NCBI RefSeq assembly: GCF_039529835.1
Contig: NZ_CP154263.1
Coordinates: forward strand, 48,312-112,311
DNA: 64,000 nt
Source: Arthrobacter sp. TMP15
GTDB taxonomy: Bacteria; Actinomycetota; Actinomycetes; Actinomycetales; Micrococcaceae
Direction of reading: 5' to 3'
A model generated the notes under the pieces. That model saw only the letters and a program-made list of their open reading frames with translations, did no database searches and was not told the origin of the DNA. Both the position numbers and the translations under genes were made by a program. Below are positions 34,186 to 42,300 of the stretch, one piece after another (position 1 is the stretch's first letter; every line of letters begins with the position of its first letter).

Positions 34186-34205
34186 TAATTTGACTAGTCA
34201 AATTA
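34186..34205. promoter_or_regulatory. 20-bp perfect palindrome, candidate mob operator
   Basis: TAATTTGACTAGTCAAATTA lies between the divergent genes starting at 34109 and 34304. It is A/T-rich, unlike its surroundings, and of the length bound by ribbon-helix-helix dimers. MobC is such a protein and could regulate itself here. Confidence 0.6.
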
Positions 34206-34303
34206 CTTGAAACTCTGGCCGGTGGCCTGTGTTTGTGGCAGACTGGTGTCTGCGGTCTCCACGGTGTGGAGTCGCTGCGCTGGGCCATGGAGGGGGTGGG
34301 GTT

Positions 34304-34690
34304 TTGTCAGAGGTGGATGTGTCGTGGGGCAAGACCAACCGTGATGACGTCCAGGGTGGACGCAAGAAACAACACACTTACCGGGTCTCGGTGGCTGAGG
34401 AAGCGGCCCTGAAAGTAAAGGCTCAGCAATATGGCATTTCCGTCGCTCGCCTTGTTGTTGAGTCGGCGCTGTCGCGGGAGGGTGAATCGCACTCCGACCG
34501 TCAAGCTCTGATTCAGGAATTGGCACAGGTGAGGACGCTGCTGTCGCGTGTCTCATCGAACATTAATCAGATCGCTCGGCACGCGAACGCGACCGGGGAT
34601 TTCCCTGCCGATGCTACCGCGAGTGTGGCAGCGATGCGCCAGCTCATGCTGCGCATTGACGACACGGTGCGGGGAGTGTCCGGGCCATGA
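34304..34690 (+). CDS. mobC: MobC-like relaxosome accessory protein
   Basis: About 128 residues with a ribbon-helix-helix N-terminal half (QHTYRVSVAEEAALKVKAQ then YGISVARLVVESAL). The MobC signature LSRVSSNINQIARHANATG follows. MobC proteins help the relaxase open the oriT strand. The start is uncertain: TTG 34304 follows GGAGGGGGTGGGG; GTG 34313 and a longer reading from 34229 are alternatives. The last four bases overlap the relaxase start (ATGA), so the two proteins are translationally coupled. Confidence 0.87.
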   Translation: MSEVDVSWGKTNRDDVQGGRKKQHTYRVSVAEEAALKVKAQQYGISVARLVVESALSREGESHSDRQALIQELAQVRTLLSRVSSNINQIARHANATGDFPADATASVAAMRQLMLRIDDTVRGVSGP

Positions 34691-36453
34691 TTGGGAAGAT
34701 CAAAAAGGGCCACCGCATGATCGGGCTTGTTCAGTATTTGGCTGGCCCAGGACGAGCCAACGAACACACCGACATACATGTCGTGTGTTCCTCAGAATTG
34801 ATTGCCACCGTCAGCGACGGCATGGAACTGGACGCCCAGAGCACCATGGCCTTGGGTCATGAAATGAACCACCCCAAAAAGGTCTACCACCCGGAAAACA
34901 GCAAGCGTGCCCAGGTCTTCCACGTCTCCCTCTCCTTAGACCCCACACAGGGTGTTAAAGATGATGACTTCTGGGACACGATGGTGCGCGAATACTTGCA
35001 CGATATGGAGATGGACGGAACGGACGGGAAGCCACCGATGCGCTGGACTGCCATCCGCCACGGCGTGAGTTCCAACGGCAACGACCACGTGCACATTGCC
35101 GTCTCCATGATCCGTGAAGACGGCACGTGGTGGAACGCGGATAAAGACTTCATGAGAAGCTCTGCAACGTTGCGGACCATCGAGAAGAAGCACTGCCTGC
35201 GCATCCTTGGACAGGGAGTGAAGACCCGAGGCTACGCAGAAGGTGAACTGCAATCTGTGGCCCGTCGTCGTGCCATGGCCAAACACACCCACGAGGCTAA
35301 CCAGAGCGCCGGGATGGTGCCCTGGTCGTTGCTGGATAGGACTTCTCGCGAACACATGATTACCGAGCAAGCGCTGGTAGAACAACCCCGCTTTGAGATA
35401 GCTCTGAAGGTACGGGCAGCAGGAGCAGGATCGCGTTCGGAAGCCGAGTACGTTCGCCGTCTACGCGGCAACTCCTTACTGGTCCGTCCATACTTCGCCA
35501 AGGGTGGAACGGGTAAAGTAGCAGGCTACTCTGTCGCCATGCGACCCACCCAAGGTGAGAGGCCCATCTGGTACGGAGGAGGAACGCTTGCCAAAGATTT
35601 AAGCTTGCCTGCACTGCGTGCTGGCTGGCCGGTGGACAGTGCTGTCGAAGCGATGCCGGAATGGAGTGCAGCGTCGAAGAATCGCGGCTTTGCCACCCCC
35701 GACAGGAATGCCGTTTCAGGGGTCGAACTACGGGCGTATTTCAACGAACTCGACACCTACGTGAAGACGTTGGCGGGCACCAACGTCAACGACCCCGCAC
35801 AGTATGCACAGATCGCTCGTGAAGGAGCCGGTCTGTTCTCCGCATGGGCCGTAGCCGCAGGAGAGGAAGGGGATAGAAGCGCCAAAGAGTTACGGGAAGC
35901 CGCCGCACTTTTCGCACGCCATGCCGAACTTGCCGAGAAACCAGTCCGTGCCGTCACTCCCCCATCAGCGGTGTACGCAGACCTATGCACTCATCAAGCC
36001 ATTGGTATGTCTCGACGGGCAGGAGCAGCGGCCGTCGTCCGTGCCTGGGCAAACATGGGCACCAAGCTTGGAGGGGCCTTCGCAGCGAAAGGATGGGGGC
36101 AACGCTCCGAAGCTCTCGCTACCGATTTGAGAGAGCGACTGGATACCGTGCATGATGCCTACCGGGTTATTAATCCTCTGCCCTCGCGCAGCGGTACCCA
36201 AGGTGCCGGAGTCTCCACCGTGCGCCTAGGAGCTAGGCAAGTGAGAGTGAAAAGTGGGGTTCAGCTGGGCTCCTTGGAATCACGACTCAGAGCGGCCGGC
36301 GTGGACGAAAAAGCCATTGCTGCCCGCATCTTTGCTGAGGGTCAAAACAAGGCACGACCCGGCCAACCTGACCGGAACAAATCCCCGCAACGACCGAGTG
36401 ATATCGGCGATAATCCACGACCTAAAGACCGTGGCCCCGAGAAAGGCATCTAG
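34687..36453 (+). CDS. Relaxase / mobilization nuclease
   Basis: A 588-residue relaxase that nicks oriT and pilots the strand into the recipient. The N-terminal domain begins MIGKIKKGHRMIGLVQYL. It carries the histidine cluster His125, His134 and His136 in RHGVSSNGNDHVHI, the metal-binding triad of MobA/VirD2-like (MOBP-type) enzymes. The catalytic tyrosine is probably Tyr17 in LVQYLAG. The remaining 400 residues are helical. The C-terminus has RAAGVDEKAIAARIFAEGQ followed by a basic P/K/R-rich tail. That pattern recurs in three neighbouring proteins and may be the secretion signal. It is followed by a gene two bases downstream. Confidence 0.92.
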   Translation: MIGKIKKGHRMIGLVQYLAGPGRANEHTDIHVVCSSELIATVSDGMELDAQSTMALGHEMNHPKKVYHPENSKRAQVFHVSLSLDPTQGVKDDDFWDTMVREYLHDMEMDGTDGKPPMRWTAIRHGVSSNGNDHVHIAVSMIREDGTWWNADKDFMRSSATLRTIEKKHCLRILGQGVKTRGYAEGELQSVARRRAMAKHTHEANQSAGMVPWSLLDRTSREHMITEQALVEQPRFEIALKVRAAGAGSRSEAEYVRRLRGNSLLVRPYFAKGGTGKVAGYSVAMRPTQGERPIWYGGGTLAKDLSLPALRAGWPVDSAVEAMPEWSAASKNRGFATPDRNAVSGVELRAYFNELDTYVKTLAGTNVNDPAQYAQIAREGAGLFSAWAVAAGEEGDRSAKELREAAALFARHAELAEKPVRAVTPPSAVYADLCTHQAIGMSRRAGAAAVVRAWANMGTKLGGAFAAKGWGQRSEALATDLRERLDTVHDAYRVINPLPSRSGTQGAGVSTVRLGARQVRVKSGVQLGSLESRLRAAGVDEKAIAARIFAEGQNKARPGQPDRNKSPQRPSDIGDNPRPKDRGPEKGI

Positions 36454-36455
36454 CC

Positions 36456-37487
36456 ATGAACGAAGCAGACGAGATAGACGCACCCCTTGAGCAAGTCCTC
36501 CAACACGGCATGGCCATCTCCGCTCAACTGGGTCGAGAAGTATCGAGAGTGTGGCAGCTGAACATGGAACAAAAGTCCCAAATGTCCAGCCGTGAAGCGG
36601 CACGGCTGGACATGGCGTTCGACAGCGAAAAGCACGCCGCCGTTGCACTGCTGGCACCCACCCAGGAACAACAATGGTGGGATGCAGCGAACCCGCGAGA
36701 ACTCATGGACGCCTACCGTGTAGCCACGGCATGGAAAGACCACGCACCAGAAGCCGCCAACGCCGAAAAGCACATCCGTACCGAAGCCAGCACACGCTAT
36801 GGCATCGACGCCGAAAAACTCGCCCACGAGACTGCGATCAACGACTCACCCATCCTCGACTCGGAGCTGGCCAAGCTCGCCAAAGCCCAAGAGTGGGCCA
36901 AGGAAACAGGCCGCAAAGACATCTTGCCCAGCTTCTACCCAGAAGCAACACGGATGCGTAACCTCCTCAACGACTACGACGCGAACGAAGCCGCCGCAAA
37001 AAGGTTAGAGGAAGCAGCCACCACGGATCGGGACCAAGGAGACGTTCAGAACCAGGAAGCGGCAGATGAGTTCGCGCAGTCCAGAGACGACAATGACCAC
37101 GCCGCAAACGTTGACCATGACGGTCCCTCCGCCGCTGAAGAAGCTTGGTATCGGGATCTGTTCCTGACCGAAACACCGGAAGCCCAGGAAGAGCGAACCC
37201 AGTCATCCGAGTTGAGGGAAACAGCCGAGCAGCACGAACAACAAGGCGAACGGGTCCTCGTCACAGCGGGAGTCGCTTATGACTCAGCAGAGCGCCAAGA
37301 AGCCCTCGCAGACAGGATGCGTGCAGCTGGTGCACCCGAGAAGGGAATCACCGCACGCCAATTCGCTGAATCACAACAGAAACACCCCATCAGCCACGCC
37401 GCAGCAGGCAAGGGCAAAACCGTGAACAAGGTCAAAACCAACTCACCCAATAAGAACCAGACGCAAGCTAAGCAGCACAGCCGGTGA
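36456..37487 (+). CDS. Hypothetical transfer-associated protein with secretion-like C-terminus
   Basis: A 343-residue hydrophilic, mostly helical protein. The N-terminal 200 residues include WWDAANPRELMDAYRVATAW and EASTRYGIDAEKLAHE, patterns seen in actinobacterial relaxase-associated proteins of unknown role. A very acidic middle (about 190-270) follows. The end RMRAAGAPEKGITARQFAES then QQKHP matches the relaxase C-terminus. The basic tail has KGKTVNKVKTNS. ATG 36456 comes right after the relaxase stop. It is likely to be carried to the recipient or to sit in the relaxosome (inference). Confidence 0.75.
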   Translation: MNEADEIDAPLEQVLQHGMAISAQLGREVSRVWQLNMEQKSQMSSREAARLDMAFDSEKHAAVALLAPTQEQQWWDAANPRELMDAYRVATAWKDHAPEAANAEKHIRTEASTRYGIDAEKLAHETAINDSPILDSELAKLAKAQEWAKETGRKDILPSFYPEATRMRNLLNDYDANEAAAKRLEEAATTDRDQGDVQNQEAADEFAQSRDDNDHAANVDHDGPSAAEEAWYRDLFLTETPEAQEERTQSSELRETAEQHEQQGERVLVTAGVAYDSAERQEALADRMRAAGAPEKGITARQFAESQQKHPISHAAAGKGKTVNKVKTNSPNKNQTQAKQHSR

Positions 37488-37990
37488 CAATGCCACCCCC
37501 GCTCATCCGAGAGTTGCCAGCGCCGCGATTTATCGACTGCGTACGTATGCTCTGGTGGATGGAACGAGGGTTCTGGCACGGACTAGGAAAGGGCAACATC
37601 TTCGACAGGGCCCTTTCCCTTTTTTCCACCGTCATGTGGTGGCCCATGTACCCGCTTCTTGCCGTCCTGCAGATCACACTGGTCTACCGTCCAGGGGCTA
37701 GGTACTACATGAGCGCCGAACGGGACGCCGTCATAGCCATAGGCACCACCCGCAAAGGGTGGCACGTAAGCGACCACGCCAGCGCAGCACCCGGCACAGG
37801 ACAAGGGAAAAGACTACGAGCTGCACTGCTCCCGCACCTGACCGAGCACGCACGCAACAACCGCATAGCCATCCACGCCACCGCCGCAAACGCTAAACTA
37901 GCAGCACTCTACGCAGCAGAACTGCCAGGACTCGAAGATACAGGACCGGGTTTTCCTCGCGGAAGAAAACTAAGCACACACCGTGGATAA
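37484..37990 (+). CDS. Hypothetical protein, possible GNAT-like fold
   Basis: A 168-residue protein starting at GTG 37484, overlapping the previous stop by four bases (ATG 37490 is an alternative). A hydrophobic stretch ALSLFSTVMWWPMYPLLAVL sits near residue 50. The C-terminal half (KRLRAALLPHLTEHARNNRI and LAALYAAELPGLEDTG) resembles the last helices of GNAT acetyltransferases, although the acetyl-CoA loop is unclear. It belongs to the mob operon. Membrane association is possible. Confidence 0.65.
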   Translation: MTMPPPLIRELPAPRFIDCVRMLWWMERGFWHGLGKGNIFDRALSLFSTVMWWPMYPLLAVLQITLVYRPGARYYMSAERDAVIAIGTTRKGWHVSDHASAAPGTGQGKRLRAALLPHLTEHARNNRIAIHATAANAKLAALYAAELPGLEDTGPGFPRGRKLSTHRG

Positions 37991-38001
37991 GGAATAACTG
38001 C

Positions 38002-38445
38002 ATGAAAAAATTCGGTAGGAAAGTCGTCCTAAGAGACAAAATTAATGGATGGGGAATAACCGCGGCTTTATTATTCTTGATTGGAGCCTCAATCCCTTTT
38101 TTTATTGCTTCGGCAGCTCTCAGCGGAGGGACGACACCCGAGTGGCTAACGTCTATGCTCACCACTAGCCTCGTCATTGGGGTTCTCTTAGGTGGAGTGG
38201 GACAGCTGATGCGAACCGCAGCGCACGGTTCCTCCGACGGGCGAAAAACGGTTGACGGCTGCGGGAAAGCCATTGGACTTTTCGGATGGTCCCTTGGACT
38301 CTTGGGAGCTGTCACGTTCGCGGTGATCGGAACGGATACTCCCGAGTGGGTTATGGGTTTAGGCGCTTATGGGGGGACTGCCCTAGTCGTTCTCGTTCTT
38401 GCAGCGTCCATATGGACTTTCGAGAAACACGTAGCCGGGGGGTAA
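38002..38445 (+). CDS. Hypothetical membrane protein
   Basis: A 147-residue protein with four hydrophobic helices (about residues 15-35, 50-70, 90-110 and 120-140) and a basic start KKFGRKVVLRDK. AAGGAA lies before ATG 38002, 11 bases after the previous stop. No family was recognised. It is the last gene of the mob unit before a terminator at 38538-38582. The lower GC of its first 100 bases differs from the genes before it. Confidence 0.7.
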   Translation: MKKFGRKVVLRDKINGWGITAALLFLIGASIPFFIASAALSGGTTPEWLTSMLTTSLVIGVLLGGVGQLMRTAAHGSSDGRKTVDGCGKAIGLFGWSLGLLGAVTFAVIGTDTPEWVMGLGAYGGTALVVLVLAASIWTFEKHVAGG

Positions 38446-38537
38446 CGACGCCGTGGACGAGAGTAGCGAAGGGTCCATGGTGAAGCTTTAGGCAGTCAGT
38501 AACGACCGTTTAAAACAGGCCAGCAAGGCTGGCGATT

Positions 38538-38582
38538 AAACTGGTCCGCCCAGTCACAAAAGTCTGGGTGTGGCCAGTTTTT
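38538..38582 (+). terminator. Rho-independent terminator after the mob operon
   Basis: AAACTGGTCCGCCCAG pairs with CTGGGTGTGGCCAGTTT around a short A-rich loop and is followed by a T run at 38578-38582. It separates the mob operon from the recombinase gene. A smaller hairpin GGCCAGC-AAG-GCTGGC precedes it near 38519-38533. Confidence 0.75.
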
Positions 38583-38691
38583 CCATAACTTTTACTTGTC
38601 ATAACTCAACCCCGTAATCTATTGTTGGACTAAGTAGGTGGGAAGCATTCAAAAGTCTTGGACCACTCGTTTATGACTGGGGAGGAAAAGC

Positions 38692-39285
38692 ATGAATTTG
38701 GTGGGTTACGCGAGGGTCAGCACCACGGCGCAATCTCTCGATGCGCAGACCGACGCTTTGGAGAAGGCCGGTGCGATCAAGGTCTACAGCGACCACGCCT
38801 CGGGAGCGACCATGGAACGACCCGGGTGGGTGGACTGCTTGGCGTATTTGCAGCCGGGCAATGTATTGCTGGTTAATGACTTGACCAGGCTTGGCCGCAG
38901 TGCGGCCGACCTCGCCTCGATTGTGACCTTGCTGGCGGAAAGAGAGATAGGGCTGCGTTCCCTGAACGAGCCCTACTTGGATACGTCTACTTCTCATGGG
39001 TTGATGATCTTCCAGATTTTCTCGGCTTTGGCTGAGTACGAGCGAAACCGGCTGCGGGAGAGGACTCTGGAAGGTCTGCAGGCTGCCAAAGCACGGGGTC
39101 GTGTTGGTGGGAGGCCGACGAAGATGACCCCTGACAAAGCGGCCACGGCGCATCAGATGAGAGCTAAGAAAAGGACCATCAAGGACATCGCTGCCCTTAT
39201 AGGGGTTAGTGAGTCGACCGTAGTGCGTGAGCTTGCCAGAGAACGCAAGCCGCTGCGCGAGGAAGGACTAAAGAAGAAAGAATAA
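38692..39285 (+). CDS. Serine recombinase / resolvase
   Basis: A 197-residue small serine recombinase. The catalytic serine is Ser10 in GYARVSTTAQSLDAQ. VNDLTRLGRSAADL and SALAEYERNRLRERT are the standard catalytic-domain landmarks. The C-terminal 50 residues (IKDIAALIGVSESTVVRELA) form the helix-turn-helix. The size fits a resolvase of Tn3 type that resolves multimers or acts in inversion. ATG 38692 has GGAGG in front. No res site was identified; the 246-bp region upstream is the natural candidate. Confidence 0.93.
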   Translation: MNLVGYARVSTTAQSLDAQTDALEKAGAIKVYSDHASGATMERPGWVDCLAYLQPGNVLLVNDLTRLGRSAADLASIVTLLAEREIGLRSLNEPYLDTSTSHGLMIFQIFSALAEYERNRLRERTLEGLQAAKARGRVGGRPTKMTPDKAATAHQMRAKKRTIKDIAALIGVSESTVVRELARERKPLREEGLKKKE

Positions 39286-39349
39286 AACACAATGCCTCGG
39301 CACTCTATTACGGTGGTACGAGAGTATCCATCGAATAGGGGAACCTGGC

Positions 39350-42300
39350 GTGGCGAAGAAGTCTAAGTACTTAATGGATGGCCAAATGAGTTTGGACTCG
39401 TTGTGGTCAGAGCCGGAGGAGCAGCGAAATGAACACGCACGGGCAACACGCCATGGAAACTATGAAGAACCACGACCCGGAGACGTTCTCCCAGATTCTG
39501 AATCCCGAGGAGTACTTTTCGACCTTGGGGGAACAGATGCAGGAACAGATGGAAGAACTAATGACCCAGTTGCTTCCTCCCCGGAGTCCCGGCCAGAGCA
39601 CTATGGAAGTGGTGGGAGGGATCAACGTGGCTCGCTCCAGGGCACGAGAGATGGTGTATCAGGAGATGATTTACAGCTCGATTCCCCCGGAACCGGAGAT
39701 CATGGAGAACAACCCGCTGCCGGACGAGGACGAGGACTAACCCAAGAACCAGCCCCGGCGGCTCAGCAGCAGTCAGCACAGGAACAGCCCGCACAGACAC
39801 CACAGGAACTTAGCCAGCAGTTCCGGCCGTTGAGCCAGGATGATCTGGCACCTTCGGGCCAGAAGTCCCGCTTCGCGGCGAACTATGAGGCCATTGGCAT
39901 CGTTCGCTTGCTTGAGGCAGAACAACGAACTGCCACGCCTGAAGAACAGCGCAGCTTGGCGAAGTGGTCGAGTTGGGGAGCGGTGCCCCAGCTTTTCGAC
40001 AAGGCAGAATGGGCTGATGAGCGTGCCAAGCTTCAAGAGGTGCTGACGGAGAAGGAATACAGCGCAGCCTCACGCACCACCATCAATGCCCACTACACGG
40101 ACGCGGCCATTGTCCAGCAGATGTGGACAGCAGTAGAGGACTTGGGCTTCACCAGCGGGCAAGTGCTGGAACCTGGGTCGGGATCAGGAACATTCATCGG
40201 CATGGCCCCTGCCGGTGCGACCATGACCGGTATTGAACTGGACCCGCTGACCGCCTCCATCTCCCAGGCACTGTATCCACACGCAACGATTCGCAACGAG
40301 TCCTTCGCGAACACCCCCATCCAGCGCAACAGCTTCGACTTGGCCGTGGGCAACGTCCCCTTCAGCAAAACGCCCCTTACTGACCCGTCCTTCAATGCCG
40401 GCGACCACTCGATGCACAACCACTTCATCATCAAATCCCTTGAAGCGGTCAAACCTGGCGGGTATGTGGCCGTGCTTTCCTCCAGCTTCACCCTGGACGC
40501 GGCAAACCCCTCCGCACGGCGCGAAATGAGCGCCATGGCCGACCTCGTGGGAGCGGTCCGCCTGCCCACAGCAGCGCACCGCCGAGCAGCCGGCACGGAC
40601 GCCCTCACTGACGTCCTGCTGTTCCGCAAGCGCGAACCAGGACGGGAGCCGGCCAACACGGAGTGGGAAACCGTGGGGCCAAAGATCGTTAATGGAACAA
40701 ACATCAAGATAAACAACTACTACGACACCCACCCCCAGAACGTGCTCGGCACGATCACTGTCGGCACAGGAATGTATGGCCCAAGAACCGTGACCGTCAA
40801 AGCCGAAGGCGAACTATCTGAAGTCCCCACACTCTTGGGGACACGACTGCAAAACATCACCCAAGACGCTTTGGCACAAGACAGGGCATTTGCACCCATC
40901 CAACAAGCCCAAGCTGTCCAGCCTGCAGCGTTGCTCAGCACGAGCAACGCTGTGTGGGATGGAACTATTCGTTCGGAACGCGACGGCACCTTCACCATCG
41001 CAGAGTCCAGTAGCTATGTGCCGTTCGACTTCCCCAAGGCCCACGCCGCAGAGCTGCGCCAGCTTTTGGGGATGCGCGATGGTGCGCGGGCCCTGATTGA
41101 GATGGAAGCCAGCGATCAGGAAGACACTCCCCTCCTCGCGGAAAAGCGACAGGCGCTGGGAGAGTCTTATACCGCCTACGTCGATAAGTACGGTCCAGTC
41201 AACCGCTACACACTCAGAGAAAGAATCAATAAGGACACTGGGGATTCAACCTTTTCCAAGGTCATTCCCACAGCGGTGCAGAAGATTCAGTTCAACGACC
41301 CCTTTGGTAGCCTCCCTGCCGCCCTGGAGGATTTTAAGGAGGAGACGCAAGAGGCAAGCCCGGGTGGACTTCTTCAGCACCGTCAGATGTTGGTGCGCAA
41401 GCCCGTCCTGGGTGCAGACACCGTAGATGAGGCACTGGCCATTTGCATGGACACCTACGGTGCCCCTGATGTGGAGGTCATTGCTGATCTTGTCGGCAGC
41501 ACCCCGGACGAAGCGCGCCTACAACTGGGTACGCTCGTCTTCGACGATCCCAGCAGCAACACACTCCTGACAGCACCGGAGTATCTATCTGGCAACGTGC
41601 GTATCAAGTTGGAGGAAGCACGCGAGGCAGCGAGCAAAGATCCGCGGTGGAATACCAACGTCGCCGCACTGGAAAAGGTACAACCAACACCAGTGGGCAT
41701 GGACGACGTTGAAGCGCGTCTGGGGGCTGTGTGGGTCAGCCCCGAGTACCACGAAGCATTCGTGCGGGAAATCCTCAATGACCCCTCAGCGACGGTAACA
41801 GGCATGGGCAGCGGTATTTGGCGGGTTAAAGCCAACCGGGGAACGCTGAAGGCGACCAGTGAGTGGGGCACCAGCCGGAGGCCGGCCCCTGACCTGCTGC
41901 AAACGATTCTGGAACAGAAAACGATCCAAGTCGAGGACAAGGACGACGACGGCAAGCTTGTTGCCAACATGGAAGAAACCGAAGCCGCCAATGAAGCAGC
42001 GAACCAGCTTCAGGAGCGATTTGCCGAATGGGTGTGGGAGGAACCCCAGCGCGCGAACCAGCTCATTGGTGAGTACAACAAGCGCTTCAATTCCATTGCC
42101 CTGCGTGATTACACCCAAGAAGGCCAACGGCTCACCCTGCCAGGGCTAACATCTTCCAAACCACCCCACCCCCACCAACGAACTGCCGTGGCACGCATCA
42201 TCTCGGAACCAGCGGTCGGACTCTTCCACGAAGTAGGAGCCGGCAAAACGGGAGAGATGGTCATGGGGGCCATGGAACTCAAACGTCTGGGCATGGTGAA

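Noticed and set aside
40093..40716. 207-codon minus-strand ORF, and others antisense to the giant gene
   Set aside because: They mirror the GC-rich codon pattern of the giant gene and have no recognisable domains.
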